Positions 52,921-63,037 are shown, counted from the first letter of the stretch. The stretch: DNA of 64,000 bases from DATCMH01 sp036563505 (GCA_036563505.1 DATCMH010000007.1:1-64000), one strand, 5' to 3'. The notes: generated by a model from the letters alone, not told the origin. A program made the numbers and translations.

Positions 52921-53769
52921 TCAGGCCCGCCCGAACGGCTCGCAGCGAAAACCCCCGTAACGGCCGCGGGCCAAGCGCTCCGCCAAAGCCGGCAGCAGAA
53001 CCTCCGCCTCTTCGCGCAGGGTCCAAGGCGGATTGACGACGACGAGGCCGCAGCCGTTGAGGCGGTCAGGCCGATCGGCGCGATCGATTAGGAGTTCGAG
53101 GCGCAGGCCTGGCCGACCGTCGAGGCCGCGCAGGAGCGGGCCGAGACCCGCATCCGCCGAGCGCTGATCCTTGATCGGGTACCAGCCGGCGTAGACTCCC
53201 GTCGGCCACTTCTCCACCGCCTTGAGGAACTCAGCGGAAAGGCGCGCCAGCTCTCCTGGCTCCTCGTAAGGAGGATCGACGAGCACGAGGCCGCGCCGCT
53301 CCTTCGGCGGGATCAAGGCGTGCAGGGCCGTCCAGCCGTCGAGATGGAGCACCTTGAGGGTGTGCACGGCATTGTAGCGGCGGCTCAGAGCGGCATGATC
53401 CTCCGGGTGGAGCTCGACGAGCACGCCTCGATCCTGCGGCCTCAAGAGCTCGCGTAGAATCGCGGGCGAGCCTGGATAGGCGCTGGCGCCGTAGCGCTCC
53501 CGCAGGCCTGCGACGAGCGCGCGGTAGGGCGCGAGGAGGCCCTCGGCCGGGCCGGATAAAGGCTCGTCCAGCCGGCCGAAGCCGTCGCGCCACTCCCCCG
53601 TCCTCTCCGCCTCGTCGGCATCAAGGTCGTAGAGACCGATGCCGGCATGGGTGTCGACGACCCGGATCGGCGTATCCTTGCGCTGAAGGTGCAGCAGGAT
53701 GCGCACGAGCAGCGCGTGCTTCATGACGTCGGCGAAGTTGCCGGCATGGAACGCGTGGCGGTAGTTCAT
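52921..53769 (-). CDS. rlmJ: 23S rRNA (adenine-2030-N6)-methyltransferase
   Basis: A 282-residue SAM-dependent methyltransferase that methylates A2030 of 23S rRNA (E. coli numbering). The start MNYRHAFHAGNFADVMKHALL is diagnostic, DTHAGIGLYDL binds the methyl donor and the catalytic motif is DPPYE in LVLVDPPYEEPGEL. The family end VVVNPPWTL is present. Start at ATG 53769. It may form a unit with the GST gene. Confidence 0.96.
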   Translation of the reverse strand: MNYRHAFHAGNFADVMKHALLVRILLHLQRKDTPIRVVDTHAGIGLYDLDADEAERTGEWRDGFGRLDEPLSGPAEGLLAPYRALVAGLRERYGASAYPGSPAILRELLRPQDRGVLVELHPEDHAALSRRYNAVHTLKVLHLDGWTALHALIPPKERRGLVLVDPPYEEPGELARLSAEFLKAVEKWPTGVYAGWYPIKDQRSADAGLGPLLRGLDGRPGLRLELLIDRADRPDRLNGCGLVVVNPPWTLREEAEVLLPALAERLARGRYGGFRCEPFGRA

Positions 53770-53805
53770 CGCGACAGGTCCGGCTTGGAACGCGAGATCA
53801 CCGGC

Positions 53806-54447
53806 TTACCGGGGAGACGGGATGTCGATGTCGCTGATGCGGCAGCCGGCGCGGTCGACCTCCGGGCAGGAACGGAAGCCGCGCAGGTCCTTCTCGATGC
53901 AGATTCGAACTTCCTGAAGCACGCCGCGCCGGCACGCGACGCTCATCATGTCGGGGCGAAGCCCGGGGTTCTCGCGCCCGAAGGCACGCTCGATTGCGAG
54001 CGGCGGGAGACGTTGGGCCGAGCCGTCGGCGAGCTCGTTCGGGATGCGAAGGGCCTCGTAGGCGCGGCGCACGTCGCGAAAATAGCCGGAAGGGCTCGTT
54101 CCGGCACAGGTGCCGTGTTTGCGCCATTGATAGCGGGCGAGGCCCTCGCTCGGGTACAGGCCCTCTGCTTCGGAGAGCACCGCGCGCGGAACGAAGCGGT
54201 CGGCCCCGCAGTAGCTCGGATAGCCGCGTTCACTCTGCGGCCAGAGCCCGTGGACGACAAAGCCGAGGCGGCGCCCCGGGCGGCACTGCTCTCGATCGCG
54301 GTCGCCACCTTCGAGCTCGCAGAAGGCGGGCGACCAGGACAAGGCGAGAACGTAGAAGTCGAAATCCCCCGGTGCCGCGCCCCGCTCCTCACGCGCCAGG
54401 GCCGTCCCGGCGAGGAGGGCAAGGATCGCAGCGAGCCGCAGGATCAC
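53806..54447 (-). CDS. Secreted ribonuclease T2
   Basis: A 213-residue RNase T2 family enzyme. The GTG start at 54447 overlaps the stop of the upstream gene (GTGA), so translation is coupled. A signal peptide (about 1-17, ILRLAAILALLAGTALA) is followed by the catalytic domain with both family active-site segments intact: VHGLWPQ (catalytic His) and WRKHGTCAG (Glu-like position and second His). Cysteines are numerous, as expected for a periplasmic or secreted disulfide-bonded RNase. It cuts single-stranded RNA without metal, giving cyclic phosphates; in bacteria it often recycles external or periplasmic RNA. Confidence 0.92.
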   Translation of the reverse strand: MILRLAAILALLAGTALAREERGAAPGDFDFYVLALSWSPAFCELEGGDRDREQCRPGRRLGFVVHGLWPQSERGYPSYCGADRFVPRAVLSEAEGLYPSEGLARYQWRKHGTCAGTSPSGYFRDVRRAYEALRIPNELADGSAQRLPPLAIERAFGRENPGLRPDMMSVACRRGVLQEVRICIEKDLRGFRSCPEVDRAGCRISDIDIPSPR

Positions 54448-54887
54448 GGCCGCGCCATGCGGCAATGCGGGGCGAAGCCCAGGTTGCGGTCGAGACCCGT
54501 AACGCACCACTCCACGCCCCAGGTCTGGGCGACGACGAACAGGTCGAGATCTTCGCGGACCGAGTAGTCGATCCGCCGCCGCTTGCCGTCCGAGGTCGTC
54601 ACGGTCGCCGTGCAATAGCGCCGCGGGATGAAGTCGAGGCCCCAGGGCTTCCAAGCGACGGGCTTGATTTTGTCATAGGCGACGATCTTGAGCGCCGAGC
54701 TCCAGAACTTGTGTTCCTTCTCCGCGAAGCGCGCCGTGATCGTCTCCAGGACACGCGGATCATGGCAGAGCGGGAACTTGTCGTCGTAGGGCCGTTCACG
54801 CTCCTCGGCGGGCGTGATCTCGCGCGCCGGTGATGCGGCAGGCACGAGGGCGAGCGCGAGTGGGATCAAAAAGGCCGCGAGTCGCAT
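54444..54887 (-). CDS. Exported cysteine-containing protein coupled to RNase T2
   Basis: A 147-residue unrecognised protein with a signal peptide (MRLAAFLIPLALALVPAASPA). The mature part has FPLCHDPRVLETITARFAEKE, ALKIVAYDKIKPVAWKP, RRYCTATVTTSDGKRRRIDYS and WGVEWCVTGLDRN, ending PHCRMARP: four cysteines, probably two disulfides. The mixed alpha-beta look and short size suit a small periplasmic binding or inhibitor-like protein. Its stop overlaps the RNase T2 start by four bases, so both are made together in stoichiometric amounts, suggesting a partner of the RNase. Start chosen at 54887 for the signal peptide. Confidence 0.8.
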   Translation of the reverse strand: MRLAAFLIPLALALVPAASPAREITPAEERERPYDDKFPLCHDPRVLETITARFAEKEHKFWSSALKIVAYDKIKPVAWKPWGLDFIPRRYCTATVTTSDGKRRRIDYSVREDLDLFVVAQTWGVEWCVTGLDRNLGFAPHCRMARP

Positions 54888-54974
54888 GGGTGCCTCGGTC
54901 GGACATCGGGTGTTCCGAGGCAAAGCATGAAGCGCGGCAAGCAAAGCCGGTCAAGGCCGAAGGGTCGCTGCGGC

Positions 54975-56036
54975 TCAGTAGATCTCCTGTTCCGACCAGA
55001 GCTGAGGCTGCAGCACCACAGGGGCGGACGGTCCGCGGGCGCTCGCCGGCCCCGGCGACCGCGGCGGCATCGGATTGTAGCCGGGCCGATAGGCCGTCGC
55101 CGGGGCCGCCGGCGTGATCGCCGCGGCGGTCGAGGGCGGGCGTTGCGGCACAGCCGGCAACGATGAGGCTGGGGCCGCGTAGACCGGCGCCGCGGGACGG
55201 CTCGCGTAAGGGTTGGAGGGTGGTGTTCGTCCCGCGGGACGGGCCGCCGAGACGGCGAAGGGATCGGCATCCTCCTCGACGTCGATCGGATCCGGCTCGT
55301 AGGGCTGCGGCGCGGGCAGGCGCGGCGACTGAATTGCCTGGCCGACGTCATTGATCCGGGGCGTGAACTTCAGGATCGGTTTGCACACACGCCGGAGCCC
55401 GCGCGGGTCATGACGCGCCAGATCCAGGTGGAAATGGTCGTAGTGGAACATGTCGGCACCAGGGCCGAGGACGGTGTTGAAGTGCCGGCAGGCGCCGACG
55501 AGAACTTCGCGCAGGAACTCCTGCTCGTCCGAAGCTCCGCGCCAGCCCTTGAGGACCGTGACCTCGCGCCCGCTCGCGAGCTTGAAGGACATGACATCGA
55601 GCGCGTTGCCGAAGGAGTGCTCGGAGAGCTTGGCCCCGCGCCGGTTGTTGCGCGGTCGGCAGGAATAGGAACCGGCACGGATGTCGGAAACAGGCATGCC
55701 GAAGTAGAGGGAGGCCGCCGGCTGCACGACCTCGGCGAGCCAGGCATCGATCTTCGGGATGACGGGGCAACCGAGCGTTACTTTCGAGGTGAGCGCGACC
55801 TCGCCGCCGGCGAAGGCGCTGACCTTGAACGGGTAGGAAATGCCGCAGGCGCCGGGCCCGTCGATCGCGGACGAGCGCGACATGTAGGCCGAGGGCTGGA
55901 CGAGCTTGCGGGACAGGCAGGCCTCCTCGGCCTCCGTCCGCCACGGCTCGCGCTGCTCGAAGGGCGAGCGCCCGCAGGCCGTCAGGCCCGCCCCCACCAG
56001 CGCCAAGGCTGAAAACGCAACAATGCCACGCCGCAT
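54975..56036 (-). CDS. Extensin-like lipoprotein, M15-type fold
   Basis: A 353-residue protein with a lipoprotein signal: LVGAGLTACG, C21 lipidated. The extensin-like C-terminal domain (about 30-235) includes GACGISYPFKVSAFAGG, CRPRNNRRGAKLSEHSFGNALDV and FHYDHFHLDLARHD, where the two histidine clusters and the Asp resemble the zinc site of D-Ala-D-Ala (M15) peptidases; so it could cut peptidoglycan. The last 110 residues are a Pro/Ala-rich disordered tail (PSNPYASRPAAPVYAAPAS). Start ATG 56036. Divergent from the amidase gene. Confidence 0.88.
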   Translation of the reverse strand: MRRGIVAFSALALVGAGLTACGRSPFEQREPWRTEAEEACLSRKLVQPSAYMSRSSAIDGPGACGISYPFKVSAFAGGEVALTSKVTLGCPVIPKIDAWLAEVVQPAASLYFGMPVSDIRAGSYSCRPRNNRRGAKLSEHSFGNALDVMSFKLASGREVTVLKGWRGASDEQEFLREVLVGACRHFNTVLGPGADMFHYDHFHLDLARHDPRGLRRVCKPILKFTPRINDVGQAIQSPRLPAPQPYEPDPIDVEEDADPFAVSAARPAGRTPPSNPYASRPAAPVYAAPASSLPAVPQRPPSTAAAITPAAPATAYRPGYNPMPPRSPGPASARGPSAPVVLQPQLWSEQEIY

Positions 56037-56226
56037 GGCGCGGACAATGCGCGTGATCGTTTCAAGGAAGCGTCAACCGTGGCCGACGATGCCTGTCTCA
56101 AATCCGGCCAGCGTGGCCGAAAGGCAACATACGCGGGGACGACCCCGAAACTTCTTCGCGGTCGCACCAGATTTCGGATGTGCCTTGGCGCTTGCGCAGC
56201 GAAGCGTCGCCTGCTCAACCTGCGCC

Positions 56227-57492
56227 ATGCCGATCGCGCGCCCAGCCCTCTCCGTCCTCGATCTTCGCCGCCGCATCGACGACGGCGCGCTGACACCGGA
56301 GGCAGCGCTTCGTCTTTCTCAGGAGGCGATCGACGCCGACGAACCGGCGCTGCGCGCCTTCGTCCAGCGTCCGGCGGCGCTCGAAGCAGGGCGTCCCGGG
56401 CCGCTCTCGGGCATCGCCGTCGGGGTCAAGGACGTCTTCGACACGGCCGACCTCCCAACCGAATACGGTTCTCCGATCTACGCCGGATGGCGTCCGAAGG
56501 CCGATGCGCCCGTGGTGGCAGCCCTGAGGGCCGCAGGCGCCGCGGTGGCGGGCAAGACGGCGACGACAGCCTTCGCCTATCTCGACCCTGCCGCGACGGT
56601 GAACCCGCACGATCACGGGCACACACCCGGAGGCTCGTCGTCTGGATCCGCTGCGGCCGTGGCGGCCGGCCTCGTTCCGCTGGCAATCGGCACTCAAACG
56701 GGCGGATCGGTGATCCGTCCGGCCGCCTACTGCGGTGTCGTCGGCGTGAAGCCGTCCTACCGCCTCCTCCCGACGGTCGGCCTCAAGGCATATGCGTGGA
56801 GCCTCGACACGGTCGGGCTCTTCGCGGTGACCGTGGCCGATGCGGGCTTCGCCCTCGCGAGCTTGACCGGCAGGCAGGATTTGCGCGTCGACGGGGTCGC
56901 TCCCGGAGCGCCGCGGGTCGGCCTCCTCCGCCAGGACTTCGCGGGTGAGCCGGACCCAGAGGCGGACGAGGCCCTTCGCCAAGCCGCCCAGGCCGTCGAG
57001 CGTGCAGGCGCGGTGTTGAAGCCCATCGCCCTGCCGTCTTTGCTCGCAGAAGCGTTTCGCGTCCATCCGACCTTGCAGGATTTCGAGGCGCGGCAAGCCT
57101 TGGCTTGGGAGTACTCGGCCCATCCGGCGGACCTGCCGCCGAAGCTCAAGAGTGCCCTCGACGCCGCTCAATCGATCCCGGTCGAGGCTTACGACGATGC
57201 CCGCCGCACCGCCCATCGGGCGCGCGGCGCGCTCGACACCGTGTGGGAGGAGGTGGACGTGCTCCTCACCTTTTCCGCGCCGGGCCCCGCGCCCCGCGGC
57301 CTCGGGAGCACGGGCGAGGCCCGCTACAACCGCCTCTGGACCTTGATGGGGACGCCCTGCGTCAACGTCCCGGCGGGCTTCAGCGCGGGTGGCTTGCCGC
57401 TCGGAGTGCAGGTGATCGCGCCCTTCGGACGCGACCGCTCAGCGTTGCTGGCGGCCCTCCACTTGGAGGCGGCGCTCCGCCGGAGCGCTTAA
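56227..57492 (+). CDS. Amidase (amidase signature family)
   Basis: A 421-residue amide hydrolase. The Ser-cisSer-Lys triad is visible: K68 in GIAVGVKDVFD, the serine stretch in GHTPGGSSSGSAAAVAAG (about 133-148), and the nucleophile S161 in GTQTGGSVIRPAAYCG. It is shorter than GatA and lacks its tRNA-linked features, so it is not likely to be the GatCAB subunit. The substrate is unknown. Start at 56227 (MPIARPALSVLDL) is the first ATG that leads directly into conserved sequence. The following DNA is noticeably less GC-rich. Confidence 0.92.
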   Translation: MPIARPALSVLDLRRRIDDGALTPEAALRLSQEAIDADEPALRAFVQRPAALEAGRPGPLSGIAVGVKDVFDTADLPTEYGSPIYAGWRPKADAPVVAALRAAGAAVAGKTATTAFAYLDPAATVNPHDHGHTPGGSSSGSAAAVAAGLVPLAIGTQTGGSVIRPAAYCGVVGVKPSYRLLPTVGLKAYAWSLDTVGLFAVTVADAGFALASLTGRQDLRVDGVAPGAPRVGLLRQDFAGEPDPEADEALRQAAQAVERAGAVLKPIALPSLLAEAFRVHPTLQDFEARQALAWEYSAHPADLPPKLKSALDAAQSIPVEAYDDARRTAHRARGALDTVWEEVDVLLTFSAPGPAPRGLGSTGEARYNRLWTLMGTPCVNVPAGFSAGGLPLGVQVIAPFGRDRSALLAALHLEAALRRSA

Positions 57493-57569
57493 GCGAACGC
57501 TCAAAATCGAAGCAGCGTTACTTTCAAGAGGAATGGCAGGGCTTTAACACATAAGTAGCAAATTTGACT

Positions 57570-57601
57570 GGGTTCGTTGCCGCAGCGCAGCGACGAAACC
57601 C
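57570..57601 (+). promoter_or_regulatory. Structured leader hairpin before the 33-residue protein gene
   Basis: GGGTT-CGTTGC pairs with GCGACG-A-AACCC, giving an 11-pair stem with a one-base bulge and inner pairs GC/GC around AGC. It lies 64 bases before the small ORF, immediately after a TTTGACT run. There is no T tract, so it looks like a leader element rather than a terminator. Role unknown. Confidence 0.45.
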
Positions 57602-57665
57602 TCTTGCTAAGCTGAAACTCCCTGCTACCTTTTCCGTTAGGTCCCTCACATGGAGGTCTTGTTTC

Positions 57666-57767
57666 ATGGGCCTGACATCGAAGATGGATCTGGCGTCCAA
57701 GCTCAATATCGCCGCGGTTTGCGCTGCCATGGCTTTCATCGGCGCGATTGTGGCGGGTATGATCTAG
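57666..57767 (+). CDS. 33-residue single-span membrane microprotein
   Basis: MGLTSKMDLASKLNIAAV continues into one hydrophobic helix of about 18 residues (IAAVCAAMAFIGAIVAGMI), ending at the membrane. A basic/polar N-terminus of 13 residues suggests the N-terminus is inside. GGAGG at 57652-57656 is nine bases from the ATG and a strong terminator follows, so this is a real small transcription unit. It is too short for ordinary gene finding; similar tiny proteins in related bacteria are only known as hypothetical. I do not know the function. Confidence 0.65.
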   Translation: MGLTSKMDLASKLNIAAVCAAMAFIGAIVAGMI

Positions 57768-57810
57768 TTCCGGCTTTCGCCGGCGTTCACGAGACCCTTT
57801 GATCACGCTT

Positions 57811-57845
57811 CGCCGCCGGGCACGCCAACCGGCGGCGATTTTTTT
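57811..57845 (+). terminator. Strong intrinsic terminator after the microprotein gene
   Basis: CGCCGCCGG and CCGGCGGCG form a nine-pair perfect stem with a nine-base loop, followed by seven T residues (57839-57845). The best intrinsic terminator in the window, oriented for the plus strand. Confidence 0.93.
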
Positions 57846-57857
57846 ACGCCGACGTTT

Positions 57858-58115
57858 CTAGGACTCTGGGCAGGTCTGCTCCGTCACGCCCCAGGACGTG
57901 ACGTTGAGCGCCATCTCGCACACGGCCATGCGCCCGCCCTGCGGCATGCGCAGGCAGGCCGTCTCGCCGACCGCGAAGGTCCGGCCCTGCGCGCGGCAGT
58001 AGCAGTCGAGGTGATTGTGGCCGGACGCTTGGGCGGTGCGCGGCCGAGGCGATTCTTGAGCCGTCGCGCCGGATGCCAGCACGAGAGCAGCGATGAGGAG
58101 ACGGGCACGGCCCAT
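57858..58115 (-). CDS. Small exported cysteine-rich protein
   Basis: An 85-residue protein with signal peptide MGRARLLIAALVLASGATAQ. The mature part contains cysteines in LDCYCRAQGRTF, ETACLRMPQGG, AVCEMALN and TEQTCPES: five in all, which suggests disulfides. No family recognised. Start at 58115 is required for the signal peptide; the ORF could extend 14 residues further without support. It stands between the microprotein terminator and ettA. Confidence 0.65.
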   Translation of the reverse strand: MGRARLLIAALVLASGATAQESPRPRTAQASGHNHLDCYCRAQGRTFAVGETACLRMPQGGRMAVCEMALNVTSWGVTEQTCPES

Positions 58116-58227
58116 CGGCGCCTCCGAAACATCAGTGCCCGGAAGCGTCCACCCCATTCTTCATGCCGTCAAGCGTCTTGCGCGGCAGGCGCAAAACGAC
58201 GGGTTCGCACCTGCCCCTGGTCTCGGG

Positions 58228-59880
<1,653 letters not shown>

Positions 59881-60000
59881 GGTCCGTGTCCTGTGCTGTC
59901 GAGCGCTGTCGGGGGTCGACGCGGTCGATACCAGGACGCCCGGGAGCGGGCAAGCGGCGGCCGGGGTCGCGGCCGGCCGACTCCGATGAGACGAGGCCCC

Positions 60001-60591
60001 CTATTCCTGCGATTGCGGGATGGTGCCCGTCCCGAGAGCGGCCGCCGTGTCGCCGATCGCCGGCTCGCCCGGCTGACCGGTCGAGAGGGCTGGCTGGGAG
60101 GGGCTGCTGTTGCCGGCAAGCGCCGCCTGGAGCTTCTCTTCGGCGTCGCGCGACAGGGAGGTGCGCAGCACCTTGCCGCCCGTACCGCGCACCTCCTCCA
60201 GGACCTTGTCCGGCGTCATCTTGCGCACGAGCACGAAGAGCGCGGAGGTGTTGGGCTGGAGCGTACCTGCGACCTCGCGCATGAAGTCGTCGTTGATCCC
60301 GATATCCGACAGCGTTCCGGCCAGCGCCCCCGAGGCCGCGCCCGCGACGACGCCGAGCAGGGGATTGAGGAACATCAGGCCGATGAGCGAGCCCCAGAAG
60401 CCGCCGCTCAAGGCGCCCGCCGCCGTGAGATTGACCACCTGATGCAGCTTCACCTGCCCCTGCTGGTCCTTGGTGGCGACCACCGCATCCTCGAGGTCGA
60501 TGAGGTATTCGCTCTGCAGCTTGACGAGCTTGAGGCGGATCTCGTGCGCCTTGTGGGGATCGTCGTAGGCCACCACGATCAGATCGGCCAT
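60001..60591 (-). CDS. DUF1269 membrane protein
   Basis: A 196-residue protein: MADLIVVAYDDPHKAHEIRLKL opens the DUF1269 domain, a hydrophobic hairpin lies at about 55-92 (GALSGGFWGSLIGLMFLNPLLGVVAGAASGALAG) and FALFVLVRKMTPDKVLEEV-like SALFVLVRKMTPDKVLEEV closes it. The C-terminal 45 residues are Ser/Gly/Thr-rich. The domain is widespread in stress-related bacterial proteins but of unknown activity. The GGAGAGG before the ATG supports the start. A consensus EcfG promoter lies 38 bases before the start codon, suggesting expression in the general stress response. Confidence 0.88.
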   Translation of the reverse strand: MADLIVVAYDDPHKAHEIRLKLVKLQSEYLIDLEDAVVATKDQQGQVKLHQVVNLTAAGALSGGFWGSLIGLMFLNPLLGVVAGAASGALAGTLSDIGINDDFMREVAGTLQPNTSALFVLVRKMTPDKVLEEVRGTGGKVLRTSLSRDAEEKLQAALAGNSSPSQPALSTGQPGEPAIGDTAAALGTGTIPQSQE

Positions 60592-60628
60592 GGCCCTCTC
60601 CTCTCAAGCTGGGCGGGAGTGCAGGCCA

Positions 60629-60653
60629 AACGTCGTCAGCGAACCTTCGTTCC
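60629..60653 (-). promoter_or_regulatory. EcfG-type promoter of the DUF1269 gene
   Basis: On the minus strand: GGAAC, 16 bases, CGTT. This is the consensus for the PhyR-EcfG general stress sigma factor. The -10 ends 38 bases before the start codon at 60591, ideal for a short leader with the ribosome site. Confidence 0.7.
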
Positions 60654-60807
60654 TTCGAGCGCTTTGGCTGCGAAGCCTCGCGACTTGGCTCGACTGTCGC
60701 GCACCGACGCCTCGCACCTGCGGCCCTGGACTTTCGAACATAGACGCGAAACGCATACGGGCGCCGGTCAAGCCGGCGCCCGTTGCAAGTCGACGCGTTC
60801 GCGGATG

Positions 60808-61179
60808 TCAGCAGTCGCCGCGAGCCACAGCGACGTTCATCTCGTGCTCGGCAGCAACGGCGCCCGTGTTGGCGACGGCGCCCCCTGCCGACGACAGGGC
60901 CCAGCCGGCGCGACCCCAGGTGCCGGCGCCCGCGATGTCGAGGGCGCCGCCGAGCAGCGCCGAGCTGACGGCCATGCCCTGCGCCCGCTCGGCCGCAGCC
61001 GTGCAGCGCGCTACGCGCGCCTCCTCGGCCATGGCGATGCGCTCGGCCTTCGTGCGCGGCGCGGGCCGGGCCGCCACCGGACGGGGCGCCGCGCCAGCAT
61101 CGATGGGCGGCGCGCCCGCGGTCTGGTTGCAGGCGGCGAGCGACAGGCTCACGGCGGCAAGGATCAGGCAATGTTTCAT
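60808..61179 (-). CDS. Small lipoprotein
   Basis: A 123-residue lipoprotein: MKHCLILAAVSLSLAAC with lipobox LAAC, C17 lipidated. The mature protein begins NQTAGAPP, followed by a Pro/Arg-rich stretch, an amphipathic helix (KAERIAMAEEARVARCTAAAER), a hydrophobic Ala/Gly-rich piece (MAVSSALLGGALDIAGAG) and the C-terminal ARGDC. Unknown family. Start ATG 61179 is best for the signal; a start at 61194 adds five residues. Confidence 0.7.
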   Translation of the reverse strand: MKHCLILAAVSLSLAACNQTAGAPPIDAGAAPRPVAARPAPRTKAERIAMAEEARVARCTAAAERAQGMAVSSALLGGALDIAGAGTWGRAGWALSSAGGAVANTGAVAAEHEMNVAVARGDC

Positions 61180-61322
61180 CAATCTCTCCCCCAAGGTGCG
61201 GCAATGGTGCCGCTCGGTGCAGGACTGATAGACAGAGGACCGGGACCGTCGCAGGTGCAGCGCGCGGCGTCTCAGGGCATGGCAGGAACGAATTGAGGCA
61301 AAGCGCGGCAGAGCGCTGTGCC

Positions 61323-62990
61323 TCAGCCTTGCTCCGAGACGAGTTCGCCGAGCGGCGCGCGTAGCGTGAACTGCAACCCCGATGGGGCGAAGTCGACGAT
61401 CGCCTGTCCATTGAGGTCGGAGGGCGCCACCCGTTCGATGATCTGCGTGCCGAAGCCTTGACGCTTGGGCGCCTGAACCGGCGGCCCGCCTTTCTCAATC
61501 CAGGTGAACACGAAGTCCGGGCCAGTGGCCCCATCCGCTACCGGCTCGACGAGCCAGGCGATCTCGACTTGCCCGGCGGAGGCTGACAGCGCGCCGTGCT
61601 TCGCGGAGTTGGTGACGAGTTCGTGGATCAGGAGCGTCATCGTTTGCGCCGCCCGGGACTTGAGGAGCAGTGCGCCGCCGCTGACCGAGACGCGGTTCGG
61701 ATGCGGCTCGAGTTCCAGGGCGACGATCTCGGCGAGATCGGCCCCTTGCCAATCGCTCTCGGTCAGGAGCGCCATGGCATGCGACAAGGCCTGGTAGCGG
61801 CCGGTGACGGTGCTCTTCATCTCGTCCAAGCCGAGGCCGGGTCGCAGGCTGCGGCTGATGATGGACTGCGCCACGGTCAGCACGTTGCGCACCCGGTGAT
61901 TGAGTTCCTGGATCAGGATGTGCAGCCTCTCCTCGGCAGACCGCCGGGCCGCCACCTCGGCCGCGAGGCGCATAGCGTTGCTGGCCAGGAAGCCCACCGT
62001 CGCCACGATGATCGCCGTCGCCAGGAGCCCGAGGCCTCCCATCACGCCCGCGCGTTGCCAACCGATGCGGTTCGGGTCGTCGGAAGGTGCGTAGGCGAGG
62101 ATGAGCGGCACCTCGCCGATCGCGGTCTGGCGATAGACGACGTCGGTGCGCCTCGAGATATCGGCGAACGGCACGGGTGCGGCCCGCCCTCCGTCCGCCC
62201 CCTCGGCGAAGAGGAGGGAGCGCCCTTCGGGCTGGGAGAGGTCATACGCGTAGAACGTGAACGGGTGCGGCTTTGCGAGCGAGCCGCCCGGTCCGCGCAG
62301 CAGCACGTCGGCGCGGTACGCGAAGCTGAGGACGCCGATCGGCGCGCCGCCTTCGGCATAGACCGGCGCGTAGAGGATGTAGGCCACGGCCGCCGGATCT
62401 TGGAACAGCCGAAGCGGGCCGACGGCGAGGACTTTGCCGGATCCCAGCACCAGCTCGATCACGGCTCGGCGTTCGGGCCAATCCGAAGGCGAGCCGCCGA
62501 TGAGCGTCGCGTTGCCCTCGCGCGGCTCGACGTCGAGGATGACGCTCACGGCCGAGGACTGGGCCTCCACGGCGAGAGGACGTCGGTTCTGTCCGAAGAT
62601 GAGGGGCTCGCCGACGCCGGACGCCTGGATCGCCTTCAGGACGTCGCTCACCTGCTCCTTTTTCACGGAGGGCAGCCAGGCGATGGCCGTGACGTCGGGC
62701 GAGAGCTTGAGGAAGCGCTGGCCGAAGGTGCCGAGGGCATGCGGGCGGATCGGCTCGCCGGGGCTGAACAGGGCGGCAACGGTGCCCGCGTAAATCTCGC
62801 GGGAGTTCAGGTGCGCTTGCAGCTCGGCGGCGTGCGAATCGATGGCCTGATCGAGACGAAGCTGCTCCAGCGCCGAGGCCTGCCTCGCCTCACGCCGAAC
62901 TAAGCCGGCCGTGGCGAGCAGCCCCGCCACGGTGAGGGCGACGAGCAGGAGCCGAAACCAACGCTGTTCCGAGGTGGTCTGAGACGCCAT
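61323..62990 (-). CDS. CHASE-domain sensor histidine kinase of the HWE/HisKA_2 group
   Basis: A 555-residue membrane sensor. TM1 at about 11-30, a periplasmic CHASE domain at about 65-280 (ALGTFGQRFLKLSPDVTAIAWLP, GPLRLFQDPAAVAYILYAPVY), TM2 at about 315-337, then a kinase core. The phosphoacceptor is H365 in ILIQELNHRVRNVLTVAQS; the catalytic part has HELVTNSAKHGAL and GFGTQIIERVAP. Kinases of this type in alphaproteobacteria typically feed PhyR-like response regulators and thus EcfG, but no response regulator is adjacent. It is an orphan here. Confidence 0.9.
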   Translation of the reverse strand: MASQTTSEQRWFRLLLVALTVAGLLATAGLVRREARQASALEQLRLDQAIDSHAAELQAHLNSREIYAGTVAALFSPGEPIRPHALGTFGQRFLKLSPDVTAIAWLPSVKKEQVSDVLKAIQASGVGEPLIFGQNRRPLAVEAQSSAVSVILDVEPREGNATLIGGSPSDWPERRAVIELVLGSGKVLAVGPLRLFQDPAAVAYILYAPVYAEGGAPIGVLSFAYRADVLLRGPGGSLAKPHPFTFYAYDLSQPEGRSLLFAEGADGGRAAPVPFADISRRTDVVYRQTAIGEVPLILAYAPSDDPNRIGWQRAGVMGGLGLLATAIIVATVGFLASNAMRLAAEVAARRSAEERLHILIQELNHRVRNVLTVAQSIISRSLRPGLGLDEMKSTVTGRYQALSHAMALLTESDWQGADLAEIVALELEPHPNRVSVSGGALLLKSRAAQTMTLLIHELVTNSAKHGALSASAGQVEIAWLVEPVADGATGPDFVFTWIEKGGPPVQAPKRQGFGTQIIERVAPSDLNGQAIVDFAPSGLQFTLRAPLGELVSEQG

Positions 62991-63037
62991 GCAGGCCCGG
63001 GGTCCATACCCGCGGCCGCCTTGCCTCGGGCGAGCTA

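Noticed and set aside
57492..57520. EcfG promoter before the 33-residue protein
   Set aside because: CGAAC-N17-CGTT has a mismatch in the first base of the -35 and is about 150 bases from the start codon.
57501..57806. A 101-codon minus-strand frame over the small-protein island
   Set aside because: It reads through the strong terminator and hairpin, and has no ribosome site or domain.
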